Counted from the first letter of the stretch, positions 28,305 through 38,551 are shown. The stretch is DNA of 64,000 bases from an uncultured Burkholderiales bacterium (GCA_903896615.1 CAITYM010000078.1:1-64000), one strand, 5' to 3'. Translations and numbers: made by a program. Notes: generated by a model not told the origin, from the sequence alone.

Positions 28305-29357
28305 TTATTTCTGTGCACAAACACTCCCCAATCGCTGTGCCAATCGATGTAACGCCTGCCAAGGATCATGGGGCCATTGGGGAGACTTCAAACCTTTGAC
28401 AACCCCGTCCACCACGTGAGCATCTCTTAACAATTGATCTAAATGACTCAACCGGATACTGGGCAAGACCATCGCATAAAGTCTTTCTCTGTCCCCCCAT
28501 ATTCTTTGCTCTTTCAATACGACAGATAAAGATCGCCCGTCCTGCGTGGCCTGCTTAACACGCCTTAGGCTGCGTATTTCCTCTGCCAAGGTATGATGCG
28601 TGAGCACTGCAGCTACGCCCTCAGCCTCTAGGCCATCAAGCATTTTTTGAACCCGAAGGGGCTGCCCCTGCAACACAGCATGGGTAAGTTTGAAAACATC
28701 GTACCTGGCAACATCAAGTACAGCCATCTCGATTTGCTCTAAACTAAGTTCACCCACAGGGTAGAGCAATCCTAATTTTTGAATCTCTTGATGCGCCGCC
28801 AGCAAATTTCCCTCTACTCGGTCTGCAAAAAATTTTAAAGCGCGTTGGCCCGATTCCCCCCTCTCAACACGCTGATCCTGAGAGGCCAATCTCGCAGCGA
28901 TCCACTGGGGTAACTCATGTCTGGATACAGATTCAATAGGCACACTTGCACCACTTGCCTCAAGCGCTGTAAACCAAGCAGCATTTTTCATCAGCTTATC
29001 CGCCCTGGGCAAATAAACTAGCGTGAGTACGGCATCTGAGTGCTCAGCCGCTTCAGCTATCTTTTGCAGCGCAACCGACCCCTCTTTGCCTGGCTTACCA
29101 CTGGCAATACGGATCTCAATGATTTGTTTATCTGCAAAAAGACTCTGCGAGCCAGCACTCGCTAGCACCTCACTCCAATCAAAATGAGCTCCGAACACAG
29201 AGAAAACATGGCGATCTGTAAAACCCTCCTCAGAAGCTTTGCGTCGCACCAAATCACTCGCCTCTTGAACCAGCAAAACATCATCGCCGTGAAATACATA
29301 CAAAGGGCGTAAACCCTTTTGCAGATGGTCTTTAAGTTTGTTTTGAGGTACTAACAA
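28305..29357 (-). CDS. holA: DNA polymerase III delta subunit
   Basis: The clamp-loader subunit that opens the beta clamp. It has 350 residues as delimited. The N-terminal domain has LRPLYVFHGDDVLLVQEASD, and the later DKLMKNAAWF and RVEGNLLAAHQEIQKL are typical of HolA. The apparent TTG start at 29357 may truncate the N-terminus. In-frame codons upstream (reading FRIDIA) resemble the usual family opening but lack ATG or GTG, and a stop lies just before them. It follows lptE by 44 bases. Confidence 0.9.
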   Translation of the reverse strand: MLVPQNKLKDHLQKGLRPLYVFHGDDVLLVQEASDLVRRKASEEGFTDRHVFSVFGAHFDWSEVLASAGSQSLFADKQIIEIRIASGKPGKEGSVALQKIAEAAEHSDAVLTLVYLPRADKLMKNAAWFTALEASGASVPIESVSRHELPQWIAARLASQDQRVERGESGQRALKFFADRVEGNLLAAHQEIQKLGLLYPVGELSLEQIEMAVLDVARYDVFKLTHAVLQGQPLRVQKMLDGLEAEGVAAVLTHHTLAEEIRSLRRVKQATQDGRSLSVVLKEQRIWGDRERLYAMVLPSIRLSHLDQLLRDAHVVDGVVKGLKSPQWPHDPWQALHRLAQRLGSVCAQK

Positions 29358-29401
29358 GGCAATATCAATACGAAAAGTCAGTGATCATTTGTTGTTTATT
29401 A

Positions 29402-29965
29402 TCAGTGTGTGGGCTGCTCAGCAGACCAATTTTTGCCAGCCGTAGCTACTCGCCTCATGATTTGGCGTCCAATCTCGGAGCGCATGTTGGTGAACATCAG
29501 CGTAATCTCAGCTTCTTTGGATAAAGCTATCGTTTCATTAAAACTCAAGTCTCTGAATAGTGAAACTTCTGTCTCTGGGATAATCTCTAGTCCGTCCTGC
29601 GTTCGCAACTTAAATGGAATCATCAACCTGAGCTGATAAGCGTTGATGGTGCCCACGGCGGTTCTTCCCAAAATAATTTGATCAGTTCGTTCAGGCAAAA
29701 TCTCTAAAATAACCTGAGCTTGATCTAATCTTTTGGGATCCGTAATCACTTCAACGCGTCCCGAGCTCGCAACGGATTTGCGGAACTCTCGAACAAAGGG
29801 AGTTAGTTCTGACTGGTTTACGAAAATTGAGGTAAACGGCAGATCGACTTGTTGTTTTAATGAAAAACCACAGCCCTCCAAAGTAAGCACCAAAGTAAGC
29901 ACCAACACCTGCGTTAGCAAAGGGGTTGATAAATAAAAGCAAAAAGACTTAACGAGCTTATTCAT
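29402..29965 (-). CDS. lptE: LPS-assembly lipoprotein LptE
   Basis: Outer-membrane lipoprotein that plugs and assembles LptD. It has 187 residues. A signal peptide with a hydrophobic stretch of Leu/Val/Thr ends in the lipobox LEGC (Cys32), followed by GFSLKQQVDLPFTSIFVNQ. The C-terminal region matches the LptE/RlpB family (LLMFTNMRSEIGRQIMRRV-like end). It sits six bases after leuS and 44 before holA, the standard proteobacterial order. Confidence 0.9.
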   Translation of the reverse strand: MNKLVKSFCFYLSTPLLTQVLVLTLVLTLEGCGFSLKQQVDLPFTSIFVNQSELTPFVREFRKSVASSGRVEVITDPKRLDQAQVILEILPERTDQIILGRTAVGTINAYQLRLMIPFKLRTQDGLEIIPETEVSLFRDLSFNETIALSKEAEITLMFTNMRSEIGRQIMRRVATAGKNWSAEQPTH

Positions 29966-29971
29966 AAAACC

Positions 29972-32686
29972 TTAAACCACAAGGTTAACCAATCGTCCGG
30001 GTACAACGATAATTTTCTTAGGTGCCGCACCTTTAGCCTGTGTTTGAAATGCCTCTGAACTCATTGCCATTTTCTCAATTTCTTCTTTGCTAGCCTTTGC
30101 GGGAACTTTAAGCGCCCCCCTTAGCTTTCCGTTGACCTGAAGCATGAGCTCTATCTCGCTTCGCTCAAGGGCACTGGCATCAACTTTGGGCCACGACGCA
30201 TCTAACAAACTTCCCCAAACCGTTGCAAACCCTAGCGAATCCCAAAGACTAAAACCGATATGTGGACACACAGGGTACAAAATGCGCAGCAAAATTGAGA
30301 AACATTCAAACAGCACAGCATCATCTTGGGGCTCAGCAGTCAACTTAGCGTTCTCTAGTGTATTTAGCATTTTCATTGCCGCAGAGACCACCGTGTTGTA
30401 CTGCATTCTCTCGTAATCAAATACCGCTTGTTTAAGAACTGTGTGAATCTCAAACCTCAGTTCTGCAGCGCCAGGACTAATGGCATCTTTTTGGATCGCT
30501 GCAGAGTGCGCGTGCGCACGAGCGTGTTTAAGGAGCCGCCCTTGGTGATTTGCGCCAAAGGCCCAGACTCTTCTAAGGAATCTAAAACTACCCTCGACTG
30601 CGTCATCGTTCCACTCTAGTGTGACTTCGGGTGGGGCTGTGAACATGGTGTAAAGCCTTGCTGTATCAGCACCAAATTTCTCAATAAGGTCTTGAGGGTC
30701 TACTCCGTTGTTTTTGGACTTGCTCATCGTTCCAACGCCTTCGTATTCGATACGCGTCCCGGCTGGTAATCCGTCTTTAGGCTCCTTTAATAAAGCATGC
30801 GTAATTTTCCCGTCCGCATCACTTACATTTTCAACCTCTTGTGGCCAAAAATATTCAACGCCCCCTTTGTCTGTTGTCCTGGAATATATGTGATTTAGGA
30901 CCATGCCCTGCGTAAGGAGTTTGCTAAAGGGTTCGTCCACCTTTATGCATCCCAAATCACGCATCACTTTCGTCCAAAACCTGGCGTAAAGCAAATGCAA
31001 AATCGCATGCTCAATGCCGCCAATGTATTGATCCATAGGCATCCAATACGCAGCGCCTTGATCCACCATCTTAAGCGAATTGTTTGGGTCGCAGTAACGC
31101 ATGTAATACCAAGATGAATCTACAAAGGTATCCATTGTGTCGGTTTCGCGTTTTGCTGGTTTCCCACAAACGGGGCACCCCACATTAAGAAATGAAGCGC
31201 TTTTATTTAGAGGGTTCCCACTACCGTCTGGTACTAAATCCTGGGGTAATACAACAGGCAAATCTTTTTCCGGAACAGGAACCGCACCGCATTCATCGCA
31301 ATGAATAATGGGGATAGGTGTACCCCAGTACCTTTGACGACTGATGCCCCAATCCCTGAGTCTCCAGGTTATTTTTTTCTCCCCCAATCCCTTTGCCTGC
31401 AGATCTCGCGCAACAGCATCCACACATTCGTTAAACAACAACCCGTTGTAGTGGCCGGAATTTACTGCTACGCCGCGCCCTTTTTCCGCGTACCAGTCCT
31501 GCCACTGTTTGGCATCAAAAACTCTGTAGCCAGCTGAAGATGCAGGACCTTTGCCGTCGGCATCAACCACGGGAACTCCAACAACGTCCTTGATGGGCAG
31601 CCCATACTTGATTGCAAATGCAAAGTCTCGCTCGTCATGAGCAGGCACGCCCATCACCGCTCCATCCCCGTAACTCATCAGCACATAGTTGCCAACCCAT
31701 ACAGGGACCTTTGCCTGCGTTAGAGGATGGGTTACAAAGAGGCCCGTATTAAAGCCTACTTTTTCCTTAAGAGCCATCTCAGCCTCTGTAGTACCGCCCA
31801 ATTTACAATGATCAATAAACTCAGATAACTTGGAATCATTTTTTGCCGCAAATTCAGCCAGCGGATGCTCAGGCGCTACAGCCACAAAGGTAACGCCCAT
31901 AACGGTATCAGCGCGTGTTGTGAACACGTACATAAGTCCGTCTGTTAAAGCGTGACCTTGCTCGTCTTTGATGTCGTGCGTAAATGCAAACCGAACTCCC
32001 TCAGACTTACCAATCCAGTTTTCTTGCATCAATCTGACCTTTTCAGGCCAACCCGTAAGGTGGTTCTGCACCTGCTCTAATAATTCAGGCGCGTAATCAC
32101 TTATCTTTAAATAGTATCCGGGAATCTCTCTTTTCTCAACAACCGCACCCGTACGCCAGCCCTTACCGTCAATCACCTGTTCATTAGCCAGTACCGTTTG
32201 ATCAACGGGATCCCAGTTCACCGTTTGGGTCTTGCGGTATGCAATTCCCTTTTCTAGCATTTTCAGAAAAAGCCACTGATTCCATTTGTAATAGCTAGGA
32301 TCACAAGTTGCAATTTCTCTTGACCAGTCAATAGCTAATCCCATAGCCTTCATCTGCTTTTTCATATAAGCTATGTTGTCGTAGGTCCATTTTGCTGGAG
32401 GAACCTTATTCTTTAATGCCGCATTTTCCGCAGGCAATCCAAATGCATCCCATCCCATTGGCATTAACACGTTGTAGCCATTCATTCGGAGATGTCGTGT
32501 CAACATATCGTTAATCGTGTAATTCCTAACGTGTCCCATGTGAAGCTTTCCGCTAGGATAGGGAAGCATAGAACAAGCGTAATATTTTTTCTTTGAAGAA
32601 TCCTCGGTCACGCGGTAAGCATCTTGATCTGACCAAATTCTTTGCACAGCCATCTCAATTTCTGATGGATTGTATTTGTCTTGCAT
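29972..32686 (-). CDS. leuS: Leucyl-tRNA synthetase
   Basis: Charges tRNA-Leu and edits mischarged products. It has 904 residues, somewhat longer than the E. coli enzyme (860). The HIGH motif lies in [16 protein letters not shown], the editing domain includes [15 protein letters not shown] and [12 protein letters not shown], and KMSKS appears as [11 protein letters not shown] zinc-type CDECG/CPVCG pair is present, and the C-terminal [11 protein letters not shown] block closes the protein. It starts with ATG and is followed closely by lptE. Confidence 0.98.
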   Translation of the reverse strand: MQDKYNPSEIEMAVQRIWSDQDAYRVTEDSSKKKYYACSMLPYPSGKLHMGHVRNYTINDMLTRHLRMNGYNVLMPMGWDAFGLPAENAALKNKVPPAKWTYDNIAYMKKQMKAMGLAIDWSREIATCDPSYYKWNQWLFLKMLEKGIAYRKTQTVNWDPVDQTVLANEQVIDGKGWRTGAVVEKREIPGYYLKISDYAPELLEQVQNHLTGWPEKVRLMQENWIGKSEGVRFAFTHDIKDEQGHALTDGLMYVFTTRADTVMGVTFVAVAPEHPLAEFAAKNDSKLSEFIDHCKLGGTTEAEMALKEKVGFNTGLFVTHPLTQAKVPVWVGNYVLMSYGDGAVMGVPAHDERDFAFAIKYGLPIKDVVGVPVVDADGKGPASSAGYRVFDAKQWQDWYAEKGRGVAVNSGHYNGLLFNECVDAVARDLQAKGLGEKKITWRLRDWGISRQRYWGTPIPIIHCDECGAVPVPEKDLPVVLPQDLVPDGSGNPLNKSASFLNVGCPVCGKPAKRETDTMDTFVDSSWYYMRYCDPNNSLKMVDQGAAYWMPMDQYIGGIEHAILHLLYARFWTKVMRDLGCIKVDEPFSKLLTQGMVLNHIYSRTTDKGGVEYFWPQEVENVSDADGKITHALLKEPKDGLPAGTRIEYEGVGTMSKSKNNGVDPQDLIEKFGADTARLYTMFTAPPEVTLEWNDDAVEGSFRFLRRVWAFGANHQGRLLKHARAHAHSAAIQKDAISPGAAELRFEIHTVLKQAVFDYERMQYNTVVSAAMKMLNTLENAKLTAEPQDDAVLFECFSILLRILYPVCPHIGFSLWDSLGFATVWGSLLDASWPKVDASALERSEIELMLQVNGKLRGALKVPAKASKEEIEKMAMSSEAFQTQAKGAAPKKIIVVPGRLVNLVV

Positions 32687-32833
32687 AAAAGTTTAAAAAT
32701 AATTTAATTAAAAAAAATCAGCCGCTCACAATAATTCTTGATGCTGTAATCACGGTTATTTGTTAGAGGGAGTATTTATTTGAGTTTATTGGCATGCAGA
32801 ACTTAGTCTTCAAAAACTTTCAGCAAATACCGC

Positions 32834-32865
32834 GCTTCTTTTTAATTACTAAAAAGCCAAGAAGC
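32834..32865. repeat. Hairpin in the dapB-leuS interval
   Basis: GCTTCTT (32834-32840) pairs perfectly with AAGAAGC (32859-32865), and an inner A/T stem is offset by a three-base bulge. It lies just after the dapB start region, between dapB and leuS (32692-32872 otherwise shows no ORF). No T-run follows on either strand, so an mRNA 5' structure of dapB or a factor-dependent terminator are both possible. Confidence 0.3.
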
Positions 32866-32872
32866 ACTTAAT

Positions 32873-33691
32873 TTATGTACGTAAATTTAAAACATCAAAC
32901 ATATCAAATAGACCCATTTTTTTAGATTCCAAATAACGCGCCGCCTTCATGCTACCTTGAGCGTAGTTGGAGCGACTTGAAGAACGATGCGTAATCTCAA
33001 TTCGTTCGCCTTCACCTGCAAATAAAGCCGTGTGATCTCCAACAATATCGCCCGCCCGCACCGTTGCAAAACCGATTGTTCCGGGCTTTCGCGGTCCAGT
33101 ATGCCCCTCACGAACGAATACCGCATTGGCGTCAAAATCAATGTTCTGGGCTTTGGCGATTACCTCCCCCATCTTCAAAGCAGTGCCAGATGGGGCGTCT
33201 ACTTTGTGCCGATGATGGGCCTCAATAATCTCAATATCGTAGTCCTTAGAGAGCGCCTGTGCGGCAATCTCCAACAACTTTAAAGTAACGTTGACACCAA
33301 CACTCATATTAGGCGCCATCACAATAGCAATATGTTTGGATGCATCTGAGATTTCTGCCTTTTGTTCTGGCGTAAAGCCTGTGGTTCCAATGACCATTTT
33401 CACGCCCAACTCACGGCAGACACTTAAATGGCTCATTGTCCCTTCTGGCCTTGTGAAATCAATCAAAATATCTGCATTTTTCAAGGAACCGTGGACATCA
33501 GACTGAACAGTTACGCCGCTTGCTTTACCCAAAAATCCGGTAGCATCATTACCAATCATTGGACTAGACGCAATGTCTATAGCGCCCACCAATCGCAAGT
33601 CACTAGATTGCAAAATAATTTCAATCAGCATGCGCCCCATTCGGCCACTTGCCCCTGCAATAGCAATTGCAATTTTTTTTGAATCATTCAT
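32873..33691 (-). CDS. dapB: 4-hydroxy-tetrahydrodipicolinate reductase
   Basis: NAD(P)H-dependent step of the lysine/meso-diaminopimelate pathway. It has 272 residues. The nucleotide-binding loop is [14 protein letters not shown], the substrate-binding motif is [20 protein letters not shown], and GTTGFT and [10 protein letters not shown] are also present. It starts with ATG 43 bases after bamE, the common betaproteobacterial bamE-dapB pair. Confidence 0.97.
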   Translation of the reverse strand: MNDSKKIAIAIAGASGRMGRMLIEIILQSSDLRLVGAIDIASSPMIGNDATGFLGKASGVTVQSDVHGSLKNADILIDFTRPEGTMSHLSVCRELGVKMVIGTTGFTPEQKAEISDASKHIAIVMAPNMSVGVNVTLKLLEIAAQALSKDYDIEIIEAHHRHKVDAPSGTALKMGEVIAKAQNIDFDANAVFVREGHTGPRKPGTIGFATVRAGDIVGDHTALFAGEGERIEITHRSSSRSNYAQGSMKAARYLESKKMGLFDMFDVLNLRT

Positions 33692-33734
33692 CTTGTTTAT
33701 CTTTTATCGATTTCCAACCTAACACATTACAAAT

Positions 33735-34271
33735 CTAATACCTTGACTTCTCTAAGGGGGGATAATTCATGGATGCCGGCGCACTATCAGAATCACTAGG
33801 CTGAGCGGGTTGTGGCTTAGCTTTATAAGCGCTCAACTCCTTTTCTGTCGCCTCCAAACGCGGCAACTTAGAGGTATTGATCTTTTGCGTATCGATTCGA
33901 GCCGCAAACTCAGACTCACTGGGCAAATCGTCGGACTCAATACGCTCAAATTGATCCACTTTAAAGAAGACAGACAATTTCCTATGCTGAGGCTGGGTGC
34001 CTGTGCGACGAATGGTAAACGCATAATCCCATCGATCAGCGTGAAAAGGACTGGTTATTAAGGGTGTTCCTAAGATTTCACGAACCTGATTGCGAGTCAT
34101 TCCTGGACGAAGCGCCTGTACTTGTTCGCTGGATACAAAATTACCCTGAACTACCTCTATGTGGTAGGGCGTAATACAAGCACACAAATTAAGCAGACTA
34201 AAGACCAAGCCTAGCCATGTCAAGGCTTTCACCCTCGGATAGGCCGTATTAAAATTAGTTAGTAGGTTCAT
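33735..34271 (-). CDS. bamE: Outer membrane assembly lipoprotein BamE (SmpA/OmlA)
   Basis: Small lipoprotein of the BAM complex. I start it at ATG 34271 (178 residues), since the signal peptide then lies at the N-terminus; its hydrophobic core ends in LLNLCAC, with the second Cys as the likely lipidated residue. The mature part opens ITPYHIEVVQGNFVSSEQVQALRPGMTRNQVREILGTPLI, the defining SmpA/OmlA block. The C-terminal tail is Pro/Ser/Ala-rich. It diverges from fur, an arrangement conserved across proteobacteria. Confidence 0.93.
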   Translation of the reverse strand: MNLLTNFNTAYPRVKALTWLGLVFSLLNLCACITPYHIEVVQGNFVSSEQVQALRPGMTRNQVREILGTPLITSPFHADRWDYAFTIRRTGTQPQHRKLSVFFKVDQFERIESDDLPSESEFAARIDTQKINTSKLPRLEATEKELSAYKAKPQPAQPSDSDSAPASMNYPPLEKSRY

Positions 34272-34505
34272 CTGATTATTGTAACTCTCACCCCCTTTAA
34301 TTGTGCTGGACTTACAATTGCTCATTCCAGGTGGAATATGACAACTTTTGGGGCTTGACCACCAGATCCCCCCTCAAATTGACTAACCTCATCCCGGTGT
34401 CTCGGGTCTCTAATGCTGAGCTTAGAATTACCTGCTTGCACACATCGTATAGTGCTTTAAAACACCTCATTGCTTGCATTTATAGCCTCATAAGGACCAC
34501 ACCAA

Positions 34506-34934
34506 ATGCGCCCCATCGAAGAAGATCTTAAGAGCACAGGCTTAAAAGCGACCTTGCCTCGATTAAAAATACTTGAGCTTTTCCAAAAATCTAACCTGCG
34601 CCACCTGTCAGCTGAGGATATTTACCGAACTGTTTTAGAAGAACGCACGGATATAGGACTGGCCACTGTTTACCGAGTTCTACTGCAGTTCGAACAGGCC
34701 GGACTCTTAAAGCGTAGCAATTTTGAGAGCGGTAAATCAGTTTATGAATTAAACGAAGGCGAACACCATGACCACTTGGTTTGCCTAGACTGCGGACGAG
34801 TCGAGGAGTTCTTTGATCCAGAAATTGAGGAGCGTCAGCATAAGATTGCTCAGATTAAGGGGTTTGAAATTGCAGATCACTCCCTCAGCCTATACGCACA
34901 TTGCAAACAAAACCCTTGCCCGCATAAGACTTAG
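34506..34934 (+). CDS. fur: Ferric uptake regulator Fur
   Basis: Iron-responsive repressor of 142 residues. The winged-helix N-terminal domain includes [53 protein letters not shown]. The dimerisation domain has metal-binding [18 protein letters not shown] and a C-terminal HCKQNPCPH cluster. It starts with ATG preceded by AAGGA. It diverges from bamE across 234 bases that hold no other gene. Confidence 0.97.
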   Translation: MRPIEEDLKSTGLKATLPRLKILELFQKSNLRHLSAEDIYRTVLEERTDIGLATVYRVLLQFEQAGLLKRSNFESGKSVYELNEGEHHDHLVCLDCGRVEEFFDPEIEERQHKIAQIKGFEIADHSLSLYAHCKQNPCPHKT

Positions 34935-34970
34935 CGTATTCAGGCGTTTGACTGATCAAATCACTTTAGA

Positions 34971-35933
34971 CTAAGCCTCAGTTTCCCCACTGCCGTCCAT
35001 CTCCTTTTTGTGCCTATTTACAAACTCTTCATAGGTATTTATGCCTCGCAGTTGTAGGATCGTATTACGCACAGCAGCCTCTACAAGTACAGCAATATTC
35101 CTACCCGCTATAACTTGAACCACGACTTTTCGAATAGAAATGTTCAAAATCTCTTGGGTCAAAGGCTCATGGGGTAAGCGGTCATAATCACGCTCTAAAG
35201 TTTCGCGTCTAACTAGATGCACAATGAGTTTGAGGCGCATCTTGCGGCGAACCGCAGTTTCGCCAAATATCGCTCTGATATCTAGCAAACCAATGCCTCT
35301 CACCTCTAGCAGGTTTTGCAATAACTCAGGACATCGCCCCTCAACGGTGGATTGATTGATTCTGTAAAAGTCAACAACATCATCAGCAACCAACCCATGA
35401 CCTCTTGAAATGAGCTCAAGCCCTAACTCGCTCTTACCCAGACCGGACTCCCCCGTAATAAGAACGCCCAAACCTAAGATATCCATAAATACGCCGTGCG
35501 AAGTCGTACGGTCAGCAAAATGCTTGGATAAATAGGCGCTTAACAAATCAATTACGAACGCTGAAGCCTCAGGCGTTGAAAATAGTGGAATCTGTGCACG
35601 CTCGCACACATCAATTAAGGGCTGAGGGGCGGGCTGCCCATCCGCAACAACCAAAGCAGGAGGCTCTAAACTTATGATTTGCTCAAACCGCGTCCGACAT
35701 TCATCGGCACTACCGTGCTGTAAATATTCAATCTCGCGTTGTCCGATTATTTGGAGTCTATACGGGTGTATATAGTTGAGATAACCCACCAAATCTGCAC
35801 CTGAGTGGGCATCTTGGATGGCCTCTTCATCAAACTTACGCTCTAGCGCATCTTGACCAGCTAACCATTGCCAACGCAACTTCTTACTGAAGTCTTCGAA
35901 TAAAACGTGGGCACTAACAACTGTAGGTTTCAA
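34971..35933 (-). CDS. hprK: HPr kinase/phosphorylase
   Basis: Phosphorylates or dephosphorylates the serine of HPr. It has 320 residues, with Walker [19 protein letters not shown], the HPrK/P signature [17 protein letters not shown], and [12 protein letters not shown]. In proteobacteria it accompanies the PTS(Ntr) rather than sugar transport. The HPr at 45793-46062 retains the Ser46-type site, so its substrate is in the window. It follows ptsN by 59 bases and converges with fur. Confidence 0.95.
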   Translation of the reverse strand: MKPTVVSAHVLFEDFSKKLRWQWLAGQDALERKFDEEAIQDAHSGADLVGYLNYIHPYRLQIIGQREIEYLQHGSADECRTRFEQIISLEPPALVVADGQPAPQPLIDVCERAQIPLFSTPEASAFVIDLLSAYLSKHFADRTTSHGVFMDILGLGVLITGESGLGKSELGLELISRGHGLVADDVVDFYRINQSTVEGRCPELLQNLLEVRGIGLLDIRAIFGETAVRRKMRLKLIVHLVRRETLERDYDRLPHEPLTQEILNISIRKVVVQVIAGRNIAVLVEAAVRNTILQLRGINTYEEFVNRHKKEMDGSGETEA

Positions 35934-35992
35934 TCTTTAAGTCAATTCAATATAAGTTAAGCTGCCGTTCACTTTACATGCTCCCCCGGGGT

Positions 35993-36460
35993 TCAAGCTA
36001 CTTGAACTGACTGCCATTGCTTGATGGTCTCGTAGAGTTCTACATCATTTGAACTATTCTTTAGCTTGTCTCTGACCCCAGAATCAGCCAACATTTCGGC
36101 TATCTCAGATAGTATTTCAAGATGTTTTTGAGTAGACGCCTCTGGCACAAGTAAGAAAATTAATAAGGATACGGGTTGTTCATCGGGAGCATCAAAGCCG
36201 ATTGGATTGGCGAGCTGAAAAACGGAGGCCAAAGGCGCTTTTAATCCCTTAATACGCCCGTGAGGGATAGCTACTCCGTGCCCTAGACCCGTTGATCCCA
36301 AGCGCTCCCTGGCAAACAAACTGTCTGCAATTAACGCCCTACTAAGTCCATGTAAGTTCTCAAACAGCAACCCTGCCTCTTCAAAGGCCCTTTTTTTGCT
36401 AGTGACATCCACCTTAACCTGAACCAAGGAGGACGACAAAATTGAAGTAAGTCTATTCAT
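35993..36460 (-). CDS. ptsN: PTS IIA-like nitrogen regulatory protein (EIIA-Ntr)
   Basis: Phosphoacceptor of the nitrogen PTS, which signals rather than transports. It has 155 residues. The phosphorylated His is in GLGHGVAIPHGRI (His at about residue 73). FARERLGSTGLG and the C-terminal LADSGVRDKL block are typical. It lies between hpf and hprK, in the usual hpf-ptsN-hprK order, but detached here from rpoN. Confidence 0.95.
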   Translation of the reverse strand: MNRLTSILSSSLVQVKVDVTSKKRAFEEAGLLFENLHGLSRALIADSLFARERLGSTGLGHGVAIPHGRIKGLKAPLASVFQLANPIGFDAPDEQPVSLLIFLLVPEASTQKHLEILSEIAEMLADSGVRDKLKNSSNDVELYETIKQWQSVQVA

Positions 36461-36534
36461 AATCAGGGCATATTATGCACCTGACTATTCGCTTATCTAG
36501 GGTTGTTGTTTAATTACAAAGTATGCTGTTGTTA

Positions 36535-36867
36535 CTATTGAATTGCTCTTTTAGAGCTTTCGTGGTGGTGATCCTGGATTTTGTCTTTGTGCTTGACAAC
36601 TTGCCGATCTAATTTATCTACTAAATTATCTACGGCAGCATACAGATCCTCATGAGCGCTCTCTGCAAAGATATCACTACCCTTGACCAAGATATTACAT
36701 TCAGCACGCTGCCTTTTTTCTTTTTCTTTTTGGTTATCTATGGATAACAAAACTTTTACATCTACGACCTGGTCAAAATGCCTCATCACTCTATCTAATT
36801 TTTCGGTGACGTAAGTTCTAAGCGCTGGGGTTACTTCTAAATGGTGGCCACTGATAGTTAAATTCAT
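36535..36867 (-). CDS. hpf: Ribosome hibernation-promoting factor (HPF/RaiA)
   Basis: Binds the 30S decoding centre to idle ribosomes in slow growth. It has 110 residues (short HPF) starting at ATG 36867, with GGAG about 11 bases upstream; an in-frame 13-residue extension is unlikely. Features are [34 protein letters not shown] and [22 protein letters not shown]. It is followed by ptsN at 74 bases. Confidence 0.95.
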   Translation of the reverse strand: MNLTISGHHLEVTPALRTYVTEKLDRVMRHFDQVVDVKVLLSIDNQKEKEKRQRAECNILVKGSDIFAESAHEDLYAAVDNLVDKLDRQVVKHKDKIQDHHHESSKRAIQ

Positions 36868-37006
36868 AAAAACACACTCCTTTATTTGCTTACGTCGTTT
36901 GATCAAAAATCTTAACTTTTCAATTGAGATCTCATTTACATGATGCCTACCAAAATAGAAAAATGCAAGATGGAAAACGCAATAATACTTAATATTTTTG
37001 TTCTAG

Positions 37007-37036
37007 TTGACATCCTCACCGACCTGAAGGACGAGG
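37007..37036. mobile_element. Possible decayed IS200/IS605-type end hairpin
   Basis: The plus strand reads TTGACATCCTCACCGACC followed by TGAAGGACGAGG. This closely resembles the end hairpin common in IS605/IS1341-type elements (TTGACATCCTCCCC...CCTGAAGG...GGGG). Here the stem is degraded: CCTC/GAGG, then G-C, a mismatch and CC/GG around a TGAA loop. No transposase or TnpB frame remains nearby. It lies between the hpf promoter region and the end of the MFS gene. Identification is from memory of the consensus. Confidence 0.4.
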
Positions 37037-37070
37037 TTTGCGCTTAAATCTTGATCAAATCCCGAGGATT

Positions 37071-38315
37071 TCAAGCAGCGCTCTCCAAACCCTTTCGCTC
37101 CTGAGTATGTGTGTGTAAATGCACGCGGGTGGACATTACAAATGCTAAAACACTCGCAACCGCGCCAATAAAAGCGGCCATCCAAAAGTGGGTCAATTCT
37201 CCCGAAGCGTTGCGCCCAATTAAATGCCCGCCCACAAATGCAGCCACACCCATTGCAGCAGATTGAACGGCGCTGTTGAGGGTCATGAAAGTTCCGCGCC
37301 ACTCAGGCCTTGCCGCTGAAGTTACCAATGCCATCCCTGGCACCATCCGCCCACTCATACATACATACAAACAACTTGATGAAATAAGTACCACCCAAAG
37401 CGGGACTGGCGGTAGGAGCGTGGTTACAAAAAGAGGAAGTACAGCCAATAAAACCATAATCCTAAACATCTTTGCCTTACCAACTTTATCCGTTGTAACG
37501 CCTATCCAGCGCATTGATATTAAAGTAGATATACCGCCTGCTAAATAAATGTAGGGGATTTGGTCCATAGAAATCCCCACATTAGCGCGCATGTATAAGG
37601 TGATGTAGGGTACGACTGTAAAACCAGCAAAGACGATACAAGCGGAGAGAAAAAGTGCTCTTAGATGATTGCGGTCCTTGATGACTTGAAGAATTAACGG
37701 GAGGACCTGACGACCTTTTGAATGCTCAAGATGCATATCTAGACGGGGCAAAGTAATCGCCGCCAAAAGCATTAAAGCCGCGCTTAACCCTCCAATCACA
37801 AAAAATGGGACGTGCCATCCGAAGTTGGCTGCTAAAAAAAGGCCCGCAGGAATTCCGGCCACAGTTGCCACAGAAAATGAGGTCATCACAACACCCATGG
37901 CTCTCCCGCGACGCTCAAAAGGAATTACATCGCCGACAATTGTTTGGGAGAGTGCGGCAAGTACGCCGCCAAACGCGCCCGATGCAATTCTTGAGACGAT
38001 CATCCAGTTATAACTAACCGAGAGAGCGCACCCAATCGTTGAAATCCCAAATAAAGCATACAAAACGAGCAGCAGCGATTTTCGAGCGAACCGGTCAATA
38101 TACGTTGCTGCAAACAACCCCGATATGCCCGCGGCCAAAGTATAGGCCGACACAATAAATCCAAACTGCGCATCAGTTAGCTGAAACAAATCTCTAAGCT
38201 GTGGCCCCAAGGGCATCATGATCATAAAGTCAACGACGTGGCTGAACTGAATGCACGCCAACGTGAGTAAGAGCATGAGTTCTCGCCTAGGCGTCAGGGC
38301 ATTTAGATTTTTCAT
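37071..38315 (-). CDS. MFS transporter (DHA1/AraJ-like)
   Basis: A 414-residue protein with about twelve hydrophobic helices. The MFS loop motif appears as TYIDRFARKSLLLVLY between helices 2 and 3. FERRGRAMGVVMTSFSVATVAGIPAG (helix 5 region) is typical of drug/sugar-efflux DHA1 members. I start it at ATG 38315 (MKNLNALTPRREL), not at the upstream in-frame codon. Substrate is not predictable. It diverges from corA. Confidence 0.88.
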   Translation of the reverse strand: MKNLNALTPRRELMLLLTLACIQFSHVVDFMIMMPLGPQLRDLFQLTDAQFGFIVSAYTLAAGISGLFAATYIDRFARKSLLLVLYALFGISTIGCALSVSYNWMIVSRIASGAFGGVLAALSQTIVGDVIPFERRGRAMGVVMTSFSVATVAGIPAGLFLAANFGWHVPFFVIGGLSAALMLLAAITLPRLDMHLEHSKGRQVLPLILQVIKDRNHLRALFLSACIVFAGFTVVPYITLYMRANVGISMDQIPYIYLAGGISTLISMRWIGVTTDKVGKAKMFRIMVLLAVLPLFVTTLLPPVPLWVVLISSSCLYVCMSGRMVPGMALVTSAARPEWRGTFMTLNSAVQSAAMGVAAFVGGHLIGRNASGELTHFWMAAFIGAVASVLAFVMSTRVHLHTHTQERKGLESAA

Positions 38316-38380
38316 ATATGTATTATCGTTAGATTCCAACAGCCCCCTAGGGATAACACCCATTTGTCATGATTGAATGT

Positions 38381-38551
38381 CATAATGTGCACATCTCAAC
38401 AGTGGAGATGTCTCCTTGGAACCCTACCCTAGTCGGTAGCTTTCGAGTCTCAAGGCACACCGCACATTAGTGCAATTAGCCCAGGGGTTCGAAAGCCACT
38501 CATCCTTTTTTATCGAACCCCAATTGCGACGCATCATGCGCCCAAAATGCC
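38381..38551 (+). promoter_or_regulatory. Structured corA leader with alternative helices
   Basis: TGTCATAAT (extended -10; CATAAT at 38381-38386) suggests transcription starting near 38393. Helices visible: ACATCTC/GAGATGT (38391-38411); CCTTG/CAAGG (38414-38418 with 38451-38455) enclosing CTACC/GGTAG; GCAC/GTGC (38462-38473). GGGGTTCGA (38484-38492) can pair with TCGAACCCC (38513-38521). The overlapping 38484-38496 can instead pair with 38439-38451 (13 bp with three G-U). These are mutually exclusive. A 20-residue ORF (38408-38470) also lies within. It matches no riboswitch class I recognise. Confidence 0.5.

Noticed and set aside
37003-37302. A 99-codon minus-strand frame over the end of the MFS gene
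   Set aside because: It lies in another phase of the well-supported transporter and its translation has no family features; only the short hairpin at 37007-37036 was kept.
38484-38500. GGGGTTCGAAAGCC in the corA leader looks like a tRNA T-arm
   Set aside because: No acceptor stem, D-arm or anticodon arm can be built around it, and the 3' CCA is missing.
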